This document shows positions 12,701-26,138 of a stretch of DNA of 64,000 nucleotides, one piece after another; position 1 is the stretch's first letter; the number at the start of each line of letters is the position of its first letter. Source of the stretch: Dipylidium caninum (lineage: Eukaryota; Platyhelminthes; Cestoda; Cyclophyllidea; Dipylidiidae); assembly GCA_017562135.1 (NCBI GenBank), contig QEYB01000715.1, positions 248,001 to 312,000 of the forward strand, read 5' to 3'. The notes beneath the pieces are model-generated. The model saw only the letters and a program-made list of their open reading frames with translations. It was not told where the DNA came from and did not search any database. The position numbers were made by a program, and so were the translations under genes.

Positions 12701-15571
12701 ACCTCGCCCCCTGGCCTCATGCCGTGGCAGCGGAGTCGCCTCGTCGACCTCCGTTGACGACGCGACGCAAGGGAGCGGGTGATAAATGATTCTCATCCTC
12801 GCCCACTAATGTTGAGGCGGGTAAGGAGGGAGGTGAGCACTGACGTGCAGCAGGCCCAGTCTTTTTGGTTTGGGTGCAGCTAGCCCGACTGGTGAGATTC
12901 GGAAAGAAAATTACAAACGCGCCCCTCTGAATGGCTCGATTTAATTGTTTTCGCACTGTGGATGACTTTCCGTCGAGCCAAGAGGTGGGAAAGTGCGCGA
13001 CGAGCATTGGAGTAGGAAGCAACGGAGGCAGCAGAAAAGCCTGGTACCCGCAATTTTGCGTCGACCTCTTGCGGACGCACATAAAGTTGCATTCTAACGC
13101 ATTCTCACGCATACCTGAAAAGTTACCCATGGAGATTTGGCCTGCTGCATTCCATTGGATTTACCCCGAACGAAGTGTAGCATCACTCACAGACGTTAAA
13201 ACAGTTCGACAATAACCTTACAGTCGCGTCAAAAGGGACTGTTAACGATGAAACTTATCACAGATCCCAAGGTAGGCAGGGGAGCTGTTGGCGCCATTGT
13301 TGGTGGCGTTGCTTCGACACGAGGCCACGACGTAGATGAGTTGTGGGACGGGGCTGAAACACGTATTATTTGCACCGCAAACAATGATTGCGTTTTGTGG
13401 GTGGTGAAGTGAAGGCCATTTTCCATTGTTTATCAAGGCCAGATGCGATCTGCAGCTGATTGATCTTGCCGAAAGGGAGCCTCGGGGGGAGTCGGTTGGA
13501 CGACGAATGGCCCAATTTTGCTCAAAAATTGACAGAGAGGCGAGAACTCTGGCCGAAAACAGCTTTCCAGCGGAGACGCGCGATCTGTTTATGGAGCAGG
13601 GTAAGACCACCGACAGACCCTTTTGTGGATCTCGTTGTAATTCCGTGTGCACTTTTGGCCTTCGAGGCTACGGCCGAGGCAACACTGCCAAAATCCGCTC
13701 ATTCAAAGAAGTTAGAAGTAGGGTGGAGGAAGAATGTGTAGATTCTCTTTGCTAAAAGGCTGAGGGCAACGCGGTCCGAACAGGAGAGAAGGCACATTCC
13801 TTCCCCACTGAGGACTAGTGGAAAATGCGTTTGGCCAAGTGTGTTTACTTGGGAACGTGGCACCCTGTTGCATGAGAGATAATAATAAAATTGACCATTT
13901 ACAGATACCGCATCTCTTAGCAACAGTGGTCTAAACGAATGCGTCCACGGCGACGCCACCTCCTTTCCCCTTGAGCATTTCCGGACGCTGATTTGAGCTG
14001 AAACGGTAAAAGGAAGTTGTCTGGCCGAGGACGTGATTGCACTGTCAAGTGTGTCGTCACCGTGGACGCAACCAGCTAGTGTTAACCCGTCCGTATTAAC
14101 AGATTCTCCGAAACTTTGTTTGAAGCTCATCAAATACTTCTGTCAGGCACTCCGCTCCCCACTTCCCTCCTCCCTTACGACGGCACTGACTCGTGCCAGT
14201 GCCTCCGACACTCCCCCTCCGCACTGCCCTCCTGACGCGTTGGCTGAGGCGTCCGAGGCCACACGACCCGCGCCACGTCGTCTGCCCCGCCGTCCGCAAC
14301 ATTCACAGAGGCTCATGCCACTCAGGCCCTTTGCTCGGGGACGAAACATGCCGGACGTCCTGATTGTAAAATGCCACTGAATTTTCCCATTTCACTCGAG
14401 GCACCGCTTTCGAATACCGTCAAAATTTCCATCGGTTTTGCATGGGTGTAACAATAAGTAGGCACAAAGTCCCTCTAACCTACCCGGCGAAACAGTAAAA
14501 TTCCTTTCTCCCATGACGATGCCGTTGTGGCACTCCTCATGCTTAAGTTTACTAGGCAACCAAATGAATTTCAGGACATACTTTACCAAAATTAGCGAAT
14601 AAAAATAGTGGTGGATGAAGGGTGTCCACTGGGCCGAGACACATCCTCACCATTTTAGCTCGAGGCGGATTTTCGTCCCATTAGCAGCGGTTCGTTTTTG
14701 ACTTTGTGCTCTGTTAGTGTTAAAGTTACAAGGAACTGCGCACTTGAGTCACGCAGTCACGAGTGTCTCCTAGATGATCCATCTGTTCACCCGCCCACCC
14801 ACCCACAGTTGCCAAATCAAGACTGTCGGCAGCCCCTCGCCCCCACTCCAAGTTCACATAACCGGTCATTACGCGACTTCTACGCATCTGCATGATCCAA
14901 ATGGTGTTTTCTCCCAAACGAAGAGGAATTCTCCTCCTTACTGGTCCACTCTCCACGTATAAATAGGCTTCGACCGTCCACTCCTTCGGTCCTGTCTTCT
15001 TGCGCCACCGCCTTAGACTCATCTCGAGTAGCGTAAAGTTAACGTCAACAACCTCCAATGCTCTGTTATAAAGGGGGAACATGCGAAGGGGGAATACTTA
15101 GAGCTGCAGACGGTTTACTGTGACACATATTTCTTTGGATTATAAAACCCGATGGCAGAGTTGGATTTTAATCAGAGATGCCGACAAGAGCCTGGAAAGT
15201 ACGGTAACACCGCTTTACCACCCCCAGTGGGAATGTGCGGAGTTGCCGGATTCACACAAATCGCTCGACCCCAGTGGTTAGACAAAATAGTAGCGTGGCA
15301 GAATCCGCACTCCGGATGTTACCACAGCTTCCATGGCGAGAATCTCGACCCCGAGAACTTCAACCCACTTCGTTATGGCAACTACCGCAAGCGCTCCGAG
15401 AGTCGGATGCGGGGTGGGGCGAACGAGGAGGAGGAGTGCCTCTCCCACCGCACCGCAGTCGCGCTTATCGCCCTGGCCGCCTTCGCGCGACGTCTTGCGG
15501 AGCAGCTCGTCTCCCCTCCCTCATTCCCGGAGCCGCCTCCCGCCCCCGTCTCAATCCTCGTCGGCGCCTGA
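9791..15571 (+). CDS. C16orf89: Secreted C16orf89-like protein (DUF4735 / UPF0764), 6 exons
   Basis: Biochemical role unknown; vertebrate members are secreted proteins. Exons: 9791-10001, 11252-11398, 12218-12377, 12537-12645, 13456-13600, 15228-15571; 371 residues, near the family's usual length. Residues 1-20 form a signal peptide (MCIKELLLLTCLVSGLMAAA). Family blocks in order: an N-terminal helix ending HDVLNLDGAMGARIL; a Cys-rich block with CDLSRDC and YSLTHQMLYYL; ETRDLFMEQVGMCGVAGF spanning an exon join, followed by the WLDKIVAWQNPHSGCY block; and a C-terminal LSHRTAVALIALAAFARRLAEQ helix. The tail is proline-rich. Intron 1 appears to use a GC donor (CAAG then GCAGGC); without it no frame-compatible join to exon 2 was found. 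All phases agree. It is convergent with PDE12. A possible AATAAA lies at 15819. Confidence 0.85.
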
Positions 15572-16719
15572 CCCTCATACCCCCTCCAGCCAAAACTTCT
15601 CCCCTTAGTCACCAATGCGTTCTGTGGTTGTGGCTAGCGTCTCCTCCTCAACCATTTTGCCATCCTTCCTCCTCCATCTCTTCCATCTTCTCTCAGCCAT
15701 CGACTTTTAACAGAACAGTTGGCATTTAAGGCAATTTTCCACTCTCTTTTAAAGAATAGAATCACCGCCATTGGCGCTGACCTGCGACGGTGGTCAATTC
15801 AATATGTAATTGCGATCGAATAAAACACCATCACCAGATACGATAACGGGAGTGTCACACACACACAATGAGAATGTTTGTCAAGTGAGAACGGAGAGGA
15901 AGTGGCTCACATTGTTGCTCTGTTTTGATTTGGGAAAAATCACACCACACCACTTCCGCATCGGCGACATATCATCCGCACAATTGGCGATGGTGACGCT
16001 GGCGACTGTGCAAAACCTTCGAGTGGAAGATTAGTCGGCTTTCGTAGCCATCCGTCCTTTGTGAGCGTTGAGCGGACGCGCGCAAAGGGCCGAAAGACCG
16101 AAGACTGTAGGCCCGCCTACATCCACCCTTGAACTTAACAAGAACGTTTAACACCTCAGAAAGGGGGGGGGGCTTCAAACCAAGTCTCCGTGACCTAAAC
16201 ACCCCACACTCGCCCTCGCAGCCACTGGTCCGAGGCCCGTTTTGGCATTCTAAGCCGTTTTCGGGACTCACCACTTAGCACTCCCGTACTGGAGGGAACG
16301 GGGGAAAAGTTTACCACTTACCAGATCAAGTCAATCTGCATAAGATCACTCACCCAACCCTGCTACACACTTGCGACATGCCAAAGGCGCCTATTAGCGA
16401 TCAACTAGTAACATTTCAGCTGGTCATCTTAACGCCCTCGCCCGCCTAGTGGACTGGTGGAGACTGTTGGACAGGTGTGACCTCGGAATGAGGAGCCAAC
16501 TTCAATCTCAACGCTAACCAATTACCCAGGAGACCGCCTTTCTTCACTGTCTGACATCTGGGGGGCCTTGAAGGGTAAAATTTGGTCCCAATCTTTCGTC
16601 GAAGGCGTCAATTTAGGTAAACAACCGACATTACCGACAATAATCTTTCGCCACGAAGAGGAAATGTTCATAATAGTACAAGCAAACAATGAAGTAGAGG
16701 ACAAATGTCGCATCTGATT
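15572..16719. other. Intergenic region between two convergent genes
   Basis: This separates the 3' ends of the C16orf89 homologue and PDE12. It contains a candidate poly(A) signal AATAAA at 15819-15824 on the plus strand, a short (AC)n run near 15860 and a 10-base G run near 16160. No coding signal was seen. Confidence 0.4.
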
Positions 16720-19700
16720 TTATAAGGAATCAGTACTAACCCCAATGGTGGGGTCTAAAATGAAATCGACAGCGATTGCGAGGTGGTCGGAAGGGAATTG
16801 GGAGTTGGGAAGGGTGAGGCCGCCCTCGGACTCCGGTAGAAGGGGCGGGAAAGCAGGGCGGGAGTTGCGGCCATCTGCCAGGACTGTTGCCTCCGAAGGC
16901 ACTGGGAAGGCGCGCGCCACCCGCAGACTTTTCTGCCGTTTTTCCCGCCCGTCTGCGTTTGCGTAGAGCACTGCATCCAAGTCCGCCTTGAAACCGGGCA
17001 CAATGTTGGTGTAGACACCGTCTACCTGAGGCACTGCCGCCTCGAGAATCGGTCCCGTCTCTTTCCCGTCGCTCACCCTTCCCGTCAAGTACCGGTAAGG
17101 CTCTGAGTCTGGCGTTGTGTTTAAGTCGGCCGCCAAAATTATTGGAATTGGTTCCCTAAAAACGCACATGAGCGATAACATAATCGTCTCAGATTGAATA
17201 AACAAAAAGAATTCCTCATTAACTTGGAAGGCGTTTATGAGAAGAAGCCTGTTCTGTACAAACAATTCTCTAGGTTAGCAACCGCGAAATTTCCACCGGT
17301 GAGAGACGAAATTCCAATTGCATACAGCCATATGATCCAATGGAGAAGTAAGCGAGTTAGATAAAATAATCGTGCTGAAATGAAAGTGAGTAGGGAAGCC
17401 TCTTCCAGTCCTTAAAAAACTAAACATTGTCCACTAACATTGATCTAGTTCAGACTAGCCCTAATCAGAATCAAAAACCACCCAAAACGGACTCAAAAAC
17501 CAAAGCTAGATCCACTCCAGGTAATCAAAAGGTGATCAAGCGGTGACAATCTAAAAACATGGCGCTTCTACATTGCCTTTCAAGCTGCCTCCAGGGTGTT
17601 GAGTAAATATCGTCGAAGCATTGTCTACAAATTACGCTGTGGTAATAGTAAAATGCAGAACAAAAGGTTTAGCAGAGTAAAACTTTGTGGAGAAGAGTAG
17701 AAAGCCTATTCGGCAGAGAAATGTCATACTTTTCAAAGAGATCCTGAGACAGTTGGAGAAGGAAACGGCGTAGGGCGAGACATTGGATGTTGCGCAACTT
17801 GATGGCTAGAGGGTGGAAGTAGAGATGAGTGTTGGCGACGAGGAAGCGGCGCCCAGTGACGCGGCATTCGAGGAGGCACACGAGAAGGCCATGGGCACGA
17901 GCTCGCATGCAGAGATAAAGCGGCACCTCGCCCGACTCGGCCAATGAATGGTAGGCTTGCGCCAAGTCAGCGAACTCCGATTCCGCGTGCAGAATCAAAG
18001 AGTCCAGCGCCACCTTCTTCACCAAACGGAAGCGCTTACGGCAGAAGAAGATAGCCACGCCCTCACCCTGCATTACATTCGTGGGTGCGAAGGGGGAAGC
18101 GACCCGATGAGAGGAGAGGCAGAAGTTAAAACAACTCCTCATAGTTTCACCTATTTTGGCATTTTAACCCACGATCCTAAGCTTCAAAACGGAATGTGAA
18201 AATTGCCATTTCTCAATGCAACTGTTGAACTAAGCCAAATTGGAAGTACACAGTTGCTTCTCCTACTTACTGATCACGGTTTTATTTCAATTCGAAAGTT
18301 CAACACTAGGAACCTGAGCTAGAAATTCATAGATTCCCAGCACGGACCAGATAACGGATTTAAAGGCGACTTGCGGATGGGTATATGGAGCAAGTGCGGC
18401 AAGTAAACCCACAATAAACGACTGCTTGCAGACTGTGCAAAATTTCCGTTAATTTTTGTTCTCCAACCATTAAGACACTCCATTCTATTGAGGAAATATT
18501 TACAGCGGTGCTACAATTGAAAAAATCCTCCCATGTCTCGTAACGCACGCCGTCAGACAACCGAAGAGAATCTTCAGTCGTTGGATCTGCTTGAAAATTA
18601 AACACTTGTATGTCTAAAGCCGTAAAGGAAAAGCCCCCGCCTTCCCAAAATCCAGAATTGAAAACACTTAGTTGAAGAAACTTATTAAGTGGAAGTGCAA
18701 TTAAGCGAATAAAGTCTAACCTTCCGCGGATATGAGGCGATGGGTTGAGGAGGCGGCAATGACGCCACCGATTTCGGAACATCAATCAAGAGTTTTTCGA
18801 GGAAGCATCCTTCGAAATCGGCAGCTTGCTGGAGGAGGAAGAGGAGGCGACGCTGAAAATGTGTGGTGTCGACCTCCTGCAGACAGAGGATATCTGCATG
18901 ATAGGCGATTAATTCGCGGTAGATGAGAGGAAAGCGGTATTCAGGCTTCAAATAGGCTGGCGGGCAATGGCGGAAGAAGAAGGTACGGGCACTCTCCGTG
19001 CCACTGTACATGAGGGCAAGGAGATTGTAAGAGACTAAACGGAAATCGTTTGTCCCCTTCACTCGGCCCGATACTTCCTTGACTCTGGACGGCAGACATA
19101 CCATGCAACCAAAGACTCATTATAATGGAATTTTCGATACAAGGCAGTTGACCTCCCCCTCCCCATCGTCTTAGGTGGAAAATCAAACGCGAATGCAAAT
19201 GGCAGCCCACATCTATTTCACGCTGGCACATTAGTAATGAAATGTCTAGTTGTAAGTAAGTCTCATCAGATAGCAGCCACCCGTAAGCGCTTTTCTGCCG
19301 GAATATTGGATAAATATCCAGTTGTAGCATTTTTTTTCACTACAACATTCCATCTTCTTTGTCAATTACTTCAATGTCACTGTGACACCAAGACAAGGTT
19401 CCATTCTTTAATAGTTCAAACATAAAAATGAGGGCAGACATTTCCACTGTTTAACACTGCTGAAAGCGGAGTTATCCTGTTTTAAGAATGCTTAGGGTTT
19501 AACCACAAAAGCATAATGTAGTTTTGGAATTAAGAGTTGCATAACTTTTAATAAAAAAGCAAATAAAACTTCACGCAAACACAAAAGACCCTAGAATGAC
19601 AGATTGGACACAAAAAGGTAAAACAAATTGGCAAGAAACTCTAACCCGGTGTCATGAGAGGAAAAGGGGGCAGGTTTCGGGAGGCAGCACGCATGTCGCC

Positions 19701-22700
19701 TGACCACGTGAAGTGCTCGTACCTCGGCCCTTCAGTTCATAAGCATGCTCTGACACCCCACCGCCCTGTTCGTCACCTTCTACTGATCAGCTGTTCGCTT
19801 CGACGAGGTCCGAAACACGTGGTAGCCCCACCATGGCAAAGCACCCACGCCTTAACCTGATCTGAGCCTACTGGAGATCATGTTATCAGCCTGTGTGAGG
19901 CGAACTTAAGTGACAGGCGTGAGCGAATGTGGTGGGAGTATGAGACTGAGAAGGACATGGTCTTTTCGAGCAGGTCTGCAAGTATGCAGAGATGAGCCAC
20001 AAGCGACGCATTATTTTCACTACTACCGCCAACGCTCCCGAAATAGTAAGTGCAGCATAAAATTTTGGTTCTTAAGATCTTCCCCGGAGTTGGGACAAGT
20101 CGTCCAAAAGGGTTGTGGGCTTTGGATTGAGCACATAGACTGAACAACTCTGAAGTAAGTTCCACCACAGTTTAGAGCTATCGCCTTAGTGATTGACCGG
20201 GAGCTAATATGAAGTGACATCAAAAAAAGAAAATGAGACATCTGAAGCGTAATTCATAATTGGATACCTTTCGTGAATGAGGACTTGGGGAGGCGCCTCA
20301 GTAACGGGCATAGGCGCGACGACGAACTGTCCGAAGAAATTTGGTGGTTGGGAGGTTGCACAACCATTATCTGAATGAGCAGGCAGCTTAGGCTCCCCAA
20401 ACGGCAGACCAGGAAGGCCCTCGGCGTCGAACGGTAGAATCCGCAAGCGGACAAATCGACCGATGTGTTCGGGCCGAGGTGTGAACACAAAGCCCTCATG
20501 GACTACCTCCCCTTCGGTCCACACGGTATCAGCTTGCGAGACGGCCTCGTTCTGAACAAATGGACGATATGGGGGCCGAAAGTACCCCGGAGACAATGAG
20601 ACATACTAATCAAACAAGGATCAAATTACTCTGGAAACTCGTTTACACGAAGTGATAGACAACGAAGTCAGAAAGCTTCATAGAAGGGAAAACTTAAAAG
20701 GGTGCGCCATCTCGTCGTGGTTCAAAGGCAAGGAGGCCACACAGGAAATAAGTACATTCATCCATTAATGTTGGGAAATCAACCAAGTAGAAGATCGATA
20801 GGGGTTGAGGTCAGTTTGAGATCCTAAGAGGATGTTTTTCATAAAAAAAAAACTCGCAATTTTCTCGGTATTGCGCTTATTGTACGTCACAGAAGTCGAG
20901 AGAAAATTGGATCGCCGTAGATCACTAACACCGCAGGTGCCCGTATAACCACGTTGAAAAGCACCTGGGTGGCCGCGATGAGGCGGAGCAGATCAAACGA
21001 GTAAATAACTAGTATGTGCCAAAAAATGCCAGAGGGGGGAAAGACAGGGTTTACATGCACACTTGCAAGAAGGCGGTACAATGGCAGTCAAATATTCCCG
21101 CCAGATTCAGCTTGTGCATAAATGTCAGTGCTTCAATTCTCCACTCTTCCATATTTCTCATGAGCTTCCTCAAAAGAGGAAGTGAAAATAAGTCAAATTG
21201 TGCTACTAGCAGACCAAAGTAAACTAACGCAGGAGGACATATGATGAAACCTCACATACGTGCGTACTTTAGCATCGGAGTTAGTTCAATGCCATCAAAA
21301 GTTACATCCACCCCGCTAACATAAATCCCCGGTGGACTAAATGTACTTAACTTGCGCTCACACACTTCAGCAACCAGGTTTTTAGATCTTTGCCTGGTTA
21401 TTCTTACAAGATGCCAGAAAAAAAAGTTAAAAATAAATCAAATTACTGCATAAATTCCAATTCGGTTTGAGTATAACATTAAAGAATGATGATTTTCTCA
21501 AATCACAAACTACTCGTGCAATTATCATTCGGTAAATACTGGCACTAAAATCCTGTTAATGTCATGTAGTACGTATTGGCCAGTAAAATGTAGTTTAAAA
21601 CAACGCGTAGAGAAGAGACTAATTTTGGTGGTGGTTGGATTGCTTTAATTTGGTATATCTTGACGGCCGCCTACACAGCAGTCTGGATGTTCCAGAGCGG
21701 GTAGAGAAATTCCCTGCTAATGCCAAAGGTCAAGGGCGTCCTGTTGGCCAAATCTGTGCACTCGCGGCACTGTCCTTGTTCGAAATCACAAGGCTAAAGC
21801 GGTTACTGCGACCGCCCTCAGCTAATTCACCTCCCCCCCCCCAAACATCCCTGTATCTTTTCACGGTCAAGCCGAAAAAAGCATTTGAAGAGGATAATGA
21901 AAACGGATACATATGGGGAGTGTACTCCACGGCAATAGGCAGTTCCGTCTTCGCCAACTAATCACGCTCTAAAAGAGCCTACGGACTGAGCTAACAAATA
22001 AGAGGAGAGAGGTAAAGGACCTGCTGAGGCCGTGAAGCAGAAACCTTCCATAAATTAGAAGACGGACCAACTTTGCACGATGAGTGTAGTGTACAAGTAT
22101 GTCATGGGACTATTCAAGTTGACAAGGTCACCGCAGTCTCAGGACACGAGATTAACTGTGCCCCAGATCAGCGTTAATGCGTCCAAGTGAGCACTATTAT
22201 AGTTGAGCGTGGGGAATGAAGCTAAAGTTGTATCTTTATCGACACTATGACATCAGTCAATAGACGCGGCCTGACAAGCATCACACCCTTCACTGCACCC
22301 ACGTGCAGGTGAGAACCACATGCAAAGGTGTGGAAGGTAGTTGGGAATGAGTGCATGAGCCCGCATTAGGACAACTAATGGATTGAAGAGGGTAGTGATT
22401 AACAAAAAACAGCTAGAGCTTAATAGAATGGGTAATTCAAAACCACAGTAATTAAGGGAAAAGGCAGTGTTACCAGCATAAGGTTCCGCAATCCATGTTG
22501 ACCTTGATGCAAACACGTAACCTGATTTAAACGTCCCAACGGACTAACGATACACATAAAAGTGAAGCGGTGTAAAAAGCAAAGTGAAAATATGGCGGGA
22601 GAGGGGGAAAAGCCGACAACGCCCTTGACGATCGCAGACGGATATAGAGCGCGTTAGTTGATGATTCTGGTCAGCTACTAGTCGATTAGACATGTGACTT

Positions 22701-24166
22701 GTCCCAGGAATAACGATGCGAAATGTGGAGGCGCTGGCTTCTACGACGAGATCATCAAGGGGACGATGTTAGAGCAAGTGACTGTTCGTGTTCGTAGGAC
22801 AAGTATATTACAAACAAACACAACTGCGACTGAGATCAGAGGAGTTTACAAAAAAGTAAAAACGAGGTGTTCAAATAATACAGGCCGTAGAGTTCAGTGA
22901 TTGTAGCTCTACAATGATTTTAAACCTATCCGCCATCGTAATCTTCTCCGTTTTTGATTTAAGCACTTCCATTGAATGCGACGTCCCCCAAAAAGACGCA
23001 GAAATAATGACAACTATAACCTCTTTTGGGCGATTTGAGACGATCGACTTAACATCAAAAATGGAAATCATTGACAAATTGTACAGTAGGAATGACCTCA
23101 AAAGGGTTTTCATTTTAAATGATGGACCAGCTGATTTCAGTACAGCTCACACGTGCGGGGACAAGGAAAATAGGGTTGTGAGGAAATAGCAAGCGTATTC
23201 TGCGACGGGGCGCACAGATAAGAATGTACCAACGCAATGCTCAGCCGTCCATAGCAGGCAGGAGTAAACGATCAAAATTCATAAGCAGTAGTTTAGGGTG
23301 CAAATTGAAAATGGCTTCCTGAGGGGATACAAGAACCATATACGAGTCCAACAATGCCTGTATTGAGGCAGTGCAAACATTTGAGATGTTACGGATAATA
23401 ATTTAGCGTGACTAAGAGTCATGGTGTGCAGAGGACGCTGACACTTATCCCAGTAATTGAAGACGTTAAAGGGCAATAACGGATTCTGCCTTACATCTTG
23501 AGGTTATAAAGCTAACCGAGCCATACTTGCGCATGAAAACATACAGATGTTGCCTCAGTGTGGATTGGCGGTTTGGTTACTTGTCATGCTAGTGGCATTA
23601 TTCAAACGATGATAAAGTGGAGAACTTACCTTAGAGACACACCACTCAAATTTCGACTTCCCAATGTCCAGATTTTCTCCAATCAATGCTGGACTGATAG
23701 GACATCCAACAAACGGTGTTAAGTCTAACTTCATGCTTTTCACATAAGCGGGATTGAATCGAACGTCGAAGATGACGACCTTACATGTGTCCACCTCAAC
23801 ATCCATCTTGATTTGCAGGGGTTTGGGTGTTGAAAAAATGGTGCCCAGCGTATCAGAAGATTTAAAATGACTGTCATTTAAGGCAATATTTACTACTCGT
23901 GGGCAGATGCCAAAATGATTACGCTTAGGATGCTTGTGGGATCGGCTAAAGTAATTGTTGATGTTTTCAGTGAGACGCCTCATAAAAGTGGAGAACTCCT
24001 CAGTGGCAGGTCGCTTCAAAGTGAAGACGCGACCTGGTTTAGTGCCAGGGCCTAGGATTTTCCTAGGCAAGAAGGGCAGTCGGATCTCGAAGTGACTTTC
24101 ATATAAGGAGACGAAGAGACAGGATGGGTGCTCCAGTTTGATGCAGCTGCTACTCATTTTCCGCAT
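16720..24166 (-). CDS. PDE12: 2',5'-phosphodiesterase 12-like deadenylase (EEP family), 5 exons
   Basis: PDE12 is a mitochondrial exonuclease that removes poly(A) from mitochondrial RNAs and degrades 2',5'-oligoadenylate. Exons: 24166-23630, 20605-20268, 19084-18721, 18067-17730, 17155-16720; 670 residues (human about 609). The N-terminal half is the PDE12-specific part, including a SKFEWCVSK block and TEGEVVHEGFVFTPRPEHIG. The C-terminal half is an endonuclease/exonuclease/phosphatase domain: FRLVSYNLLA, ADILCLQEVD (metal-binding Glu), VANTHLYFHP (catalytic His), AADLNTTPD (Asp and Asn; family GDFN), and SDHLAIAVDF with the final catalytic His. The exon 3 donor (AAG then GTTAGA) is weak and the end of that exon is the least certain part. 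An acceptor at 24206 suggests a leader exon upstream; a mitochondrial presequence could sit there. ANGEL/CCR4 relatives lack this N-terminal half. Confidence 0.88.
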
Positions 24167-24206
24167 TTGAATGAGGAAATGTGAGGCGAAGCGGATACAA
24201 ATCACC

Positions 24207-26138
24207 TAAAGTTAAAATACGGAAGTTACTCAGTGCTATTAGGGAATCATATCCTTTAGGCCACTAGTCGTTTTCACTGACTTCGATCGCAGACAATAGA
24301 TAGGTACATTGGCGTATTGTTCCATACAGCCAATGGACGAGTATTTGAGAAGGTTCATCGGACCGATGCAGAGGCATATTACTCCCATCACAGCATGAAA
24401 AAGCAGTGCAAGTGCGAAGTCGTAACAAATAGTAGAGCTGATTTAAACGAGTAATGAGAACGAGAATCCAGACAAGCAATGTGTCGGAAATATTGAGCAG
24501 GAGTTAAGTAACATTCCCATAAGGGGGCAAATAGGAAAGTTACTTTATCAATTAGAAGTCAGCAGGAATTAAATACGAGAACCGTGGCAGTTCTTGCCAG
24601 ACTACCAATAACACCATTTCCAGTAGTTCATTCCGGAAAAAAACCCCTCGAGAGAGGAGACAAAGCAAGAATGAGTAGATGGAAATATCGAAAGAATAAC
24701 CAGACATATGATAGTCCTCAGAAGACTTCACTGATCCAACAGGTACGGAGAAATGCATGATGCTAATTACTACAACTGTTTCACAAAGCTTCGTTCGATT
24801 CCACTTCGGCCGAATGACCGATAACAAAAGAAAAAAAATTCCTGATAAAGTAGACCAGGAAAATTAGAAAAATCGGTCAAGAAGGGCAAAACTTTTTAGG
24901 AGAAGTCATTTCGCTCGTGTATAGTGCCTTATCCACCACGCCCGAAGGTAAATAGCACCACCACCATTCAGCGCATTTTGGGATGAATATTGCTTAAAAG
25001 TGCACAGGTCGCAACATATCGCCAACCAAAATGCTCTTGAAAACGTTATGTTGTGGAAGTAATTTCAGAAAGTAACAAGATGCAAACATTTATAATCCAG
25101 GAAGTATCAATATTTGCTTGATTTTTGGACTAAAAAGCCAAAGTGAGGAGTTTGGTCCAGTGTAGACGAAATAAGGAAATCATTAATCCGGGCAAATCAT
25201 CCCATAAATGACTTCTTTTGATGATAATAATAAGAATTTTGGAAGCAGCTACACCGAGTAAATGAGTCATCTTAGGGGGAGTGGAATGAGGATTTTGCTC
25301 CAAGCAGCATACATGAAAAATAGCTAAGAGAAAAGCAATAGGAAGGCCACAGCGAGGCGAAGAGAGGGCATCATAAAGAAAACCTGTCCGAAAGAATATC
25401 CTCTTTCGTTGTACCCATTTCCGCGTTCCTCCAGATAACGCACGTGGGTAAATTTATTTACCTAGTTACTTCGTCCAGACGCATAAGAGAATATTCATAC
25501 GCCAAATGAGCGCGCAAGCACATCTGACACCGAGATTCATAAACTAGCATCCCAAAAATTCGCGCATCTCACATATCAACTTTAACTACGACTTTAGACG
25601 ATCAAATTAGAAAACTGAGAACAAGCATCTCAATCGTTGAACTATATGGAAATATTATACTTTATACAGGCTAGTCACGCGAAATTAATATTAACGCAGC
25701 GCTTATAACCGCTCAAAAGAAGCACGCCAGACTCAAAAATGGGTTTTAAAGGAAAATATCATTGTCAAAGAAAAAGAATGTCAATTTCAGAATAAATTAG
25801 ACAGTGAACTCTCTACACTCATTAAAAACACTTTTATACCAAGAGAAAGATAGACTATACTTCAGGGTTTATATATGAAAATCAAAAGGCAAAAGTACTC
25901 CACATTCAAGCCCTAAAGGTATTAACACATTCAGCTACAGAACATCGGCAGAAAAGGCAAACGTTATATTATATGAATATACACATATGCATGAAGTAGA
26001 GTTGAAGATAACATTGAACGGGTGTAGATGAACAGAAAGTCCTACCCTTAGTTGAGATCAAAACAACACAAAAACCTTATATGGGATCCAGAAAGGAGGC
26101 AGGCAATGAGGAGATAGACAATATATGGAAGCCAAGAG
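24207..26138. other. AT-rich intergenic region between PDE12 and MAX
   Basis: Both neighbours are on the minus strand, so this should contain the PDE12 promoter or leader and the MAX 3' flank. Only short scattered reading frames were seen, without family resemblance. Confidence 0.35.

Noticed and set aside
18360..18785. 141-codon minus-strand frame in a PDE12 intron
   Set aside because: Out of frame with the flanking PDE12 exons, and no PDE12 block is missing at this point.
22914..23189. 91-codon plus-strand frame in the PDE12 first intron
   Set aside because: Antisense to a gene intron, without domain or splice signals; no reverse transcriptase, integrase or transposase motif here or elsewhere in the window.
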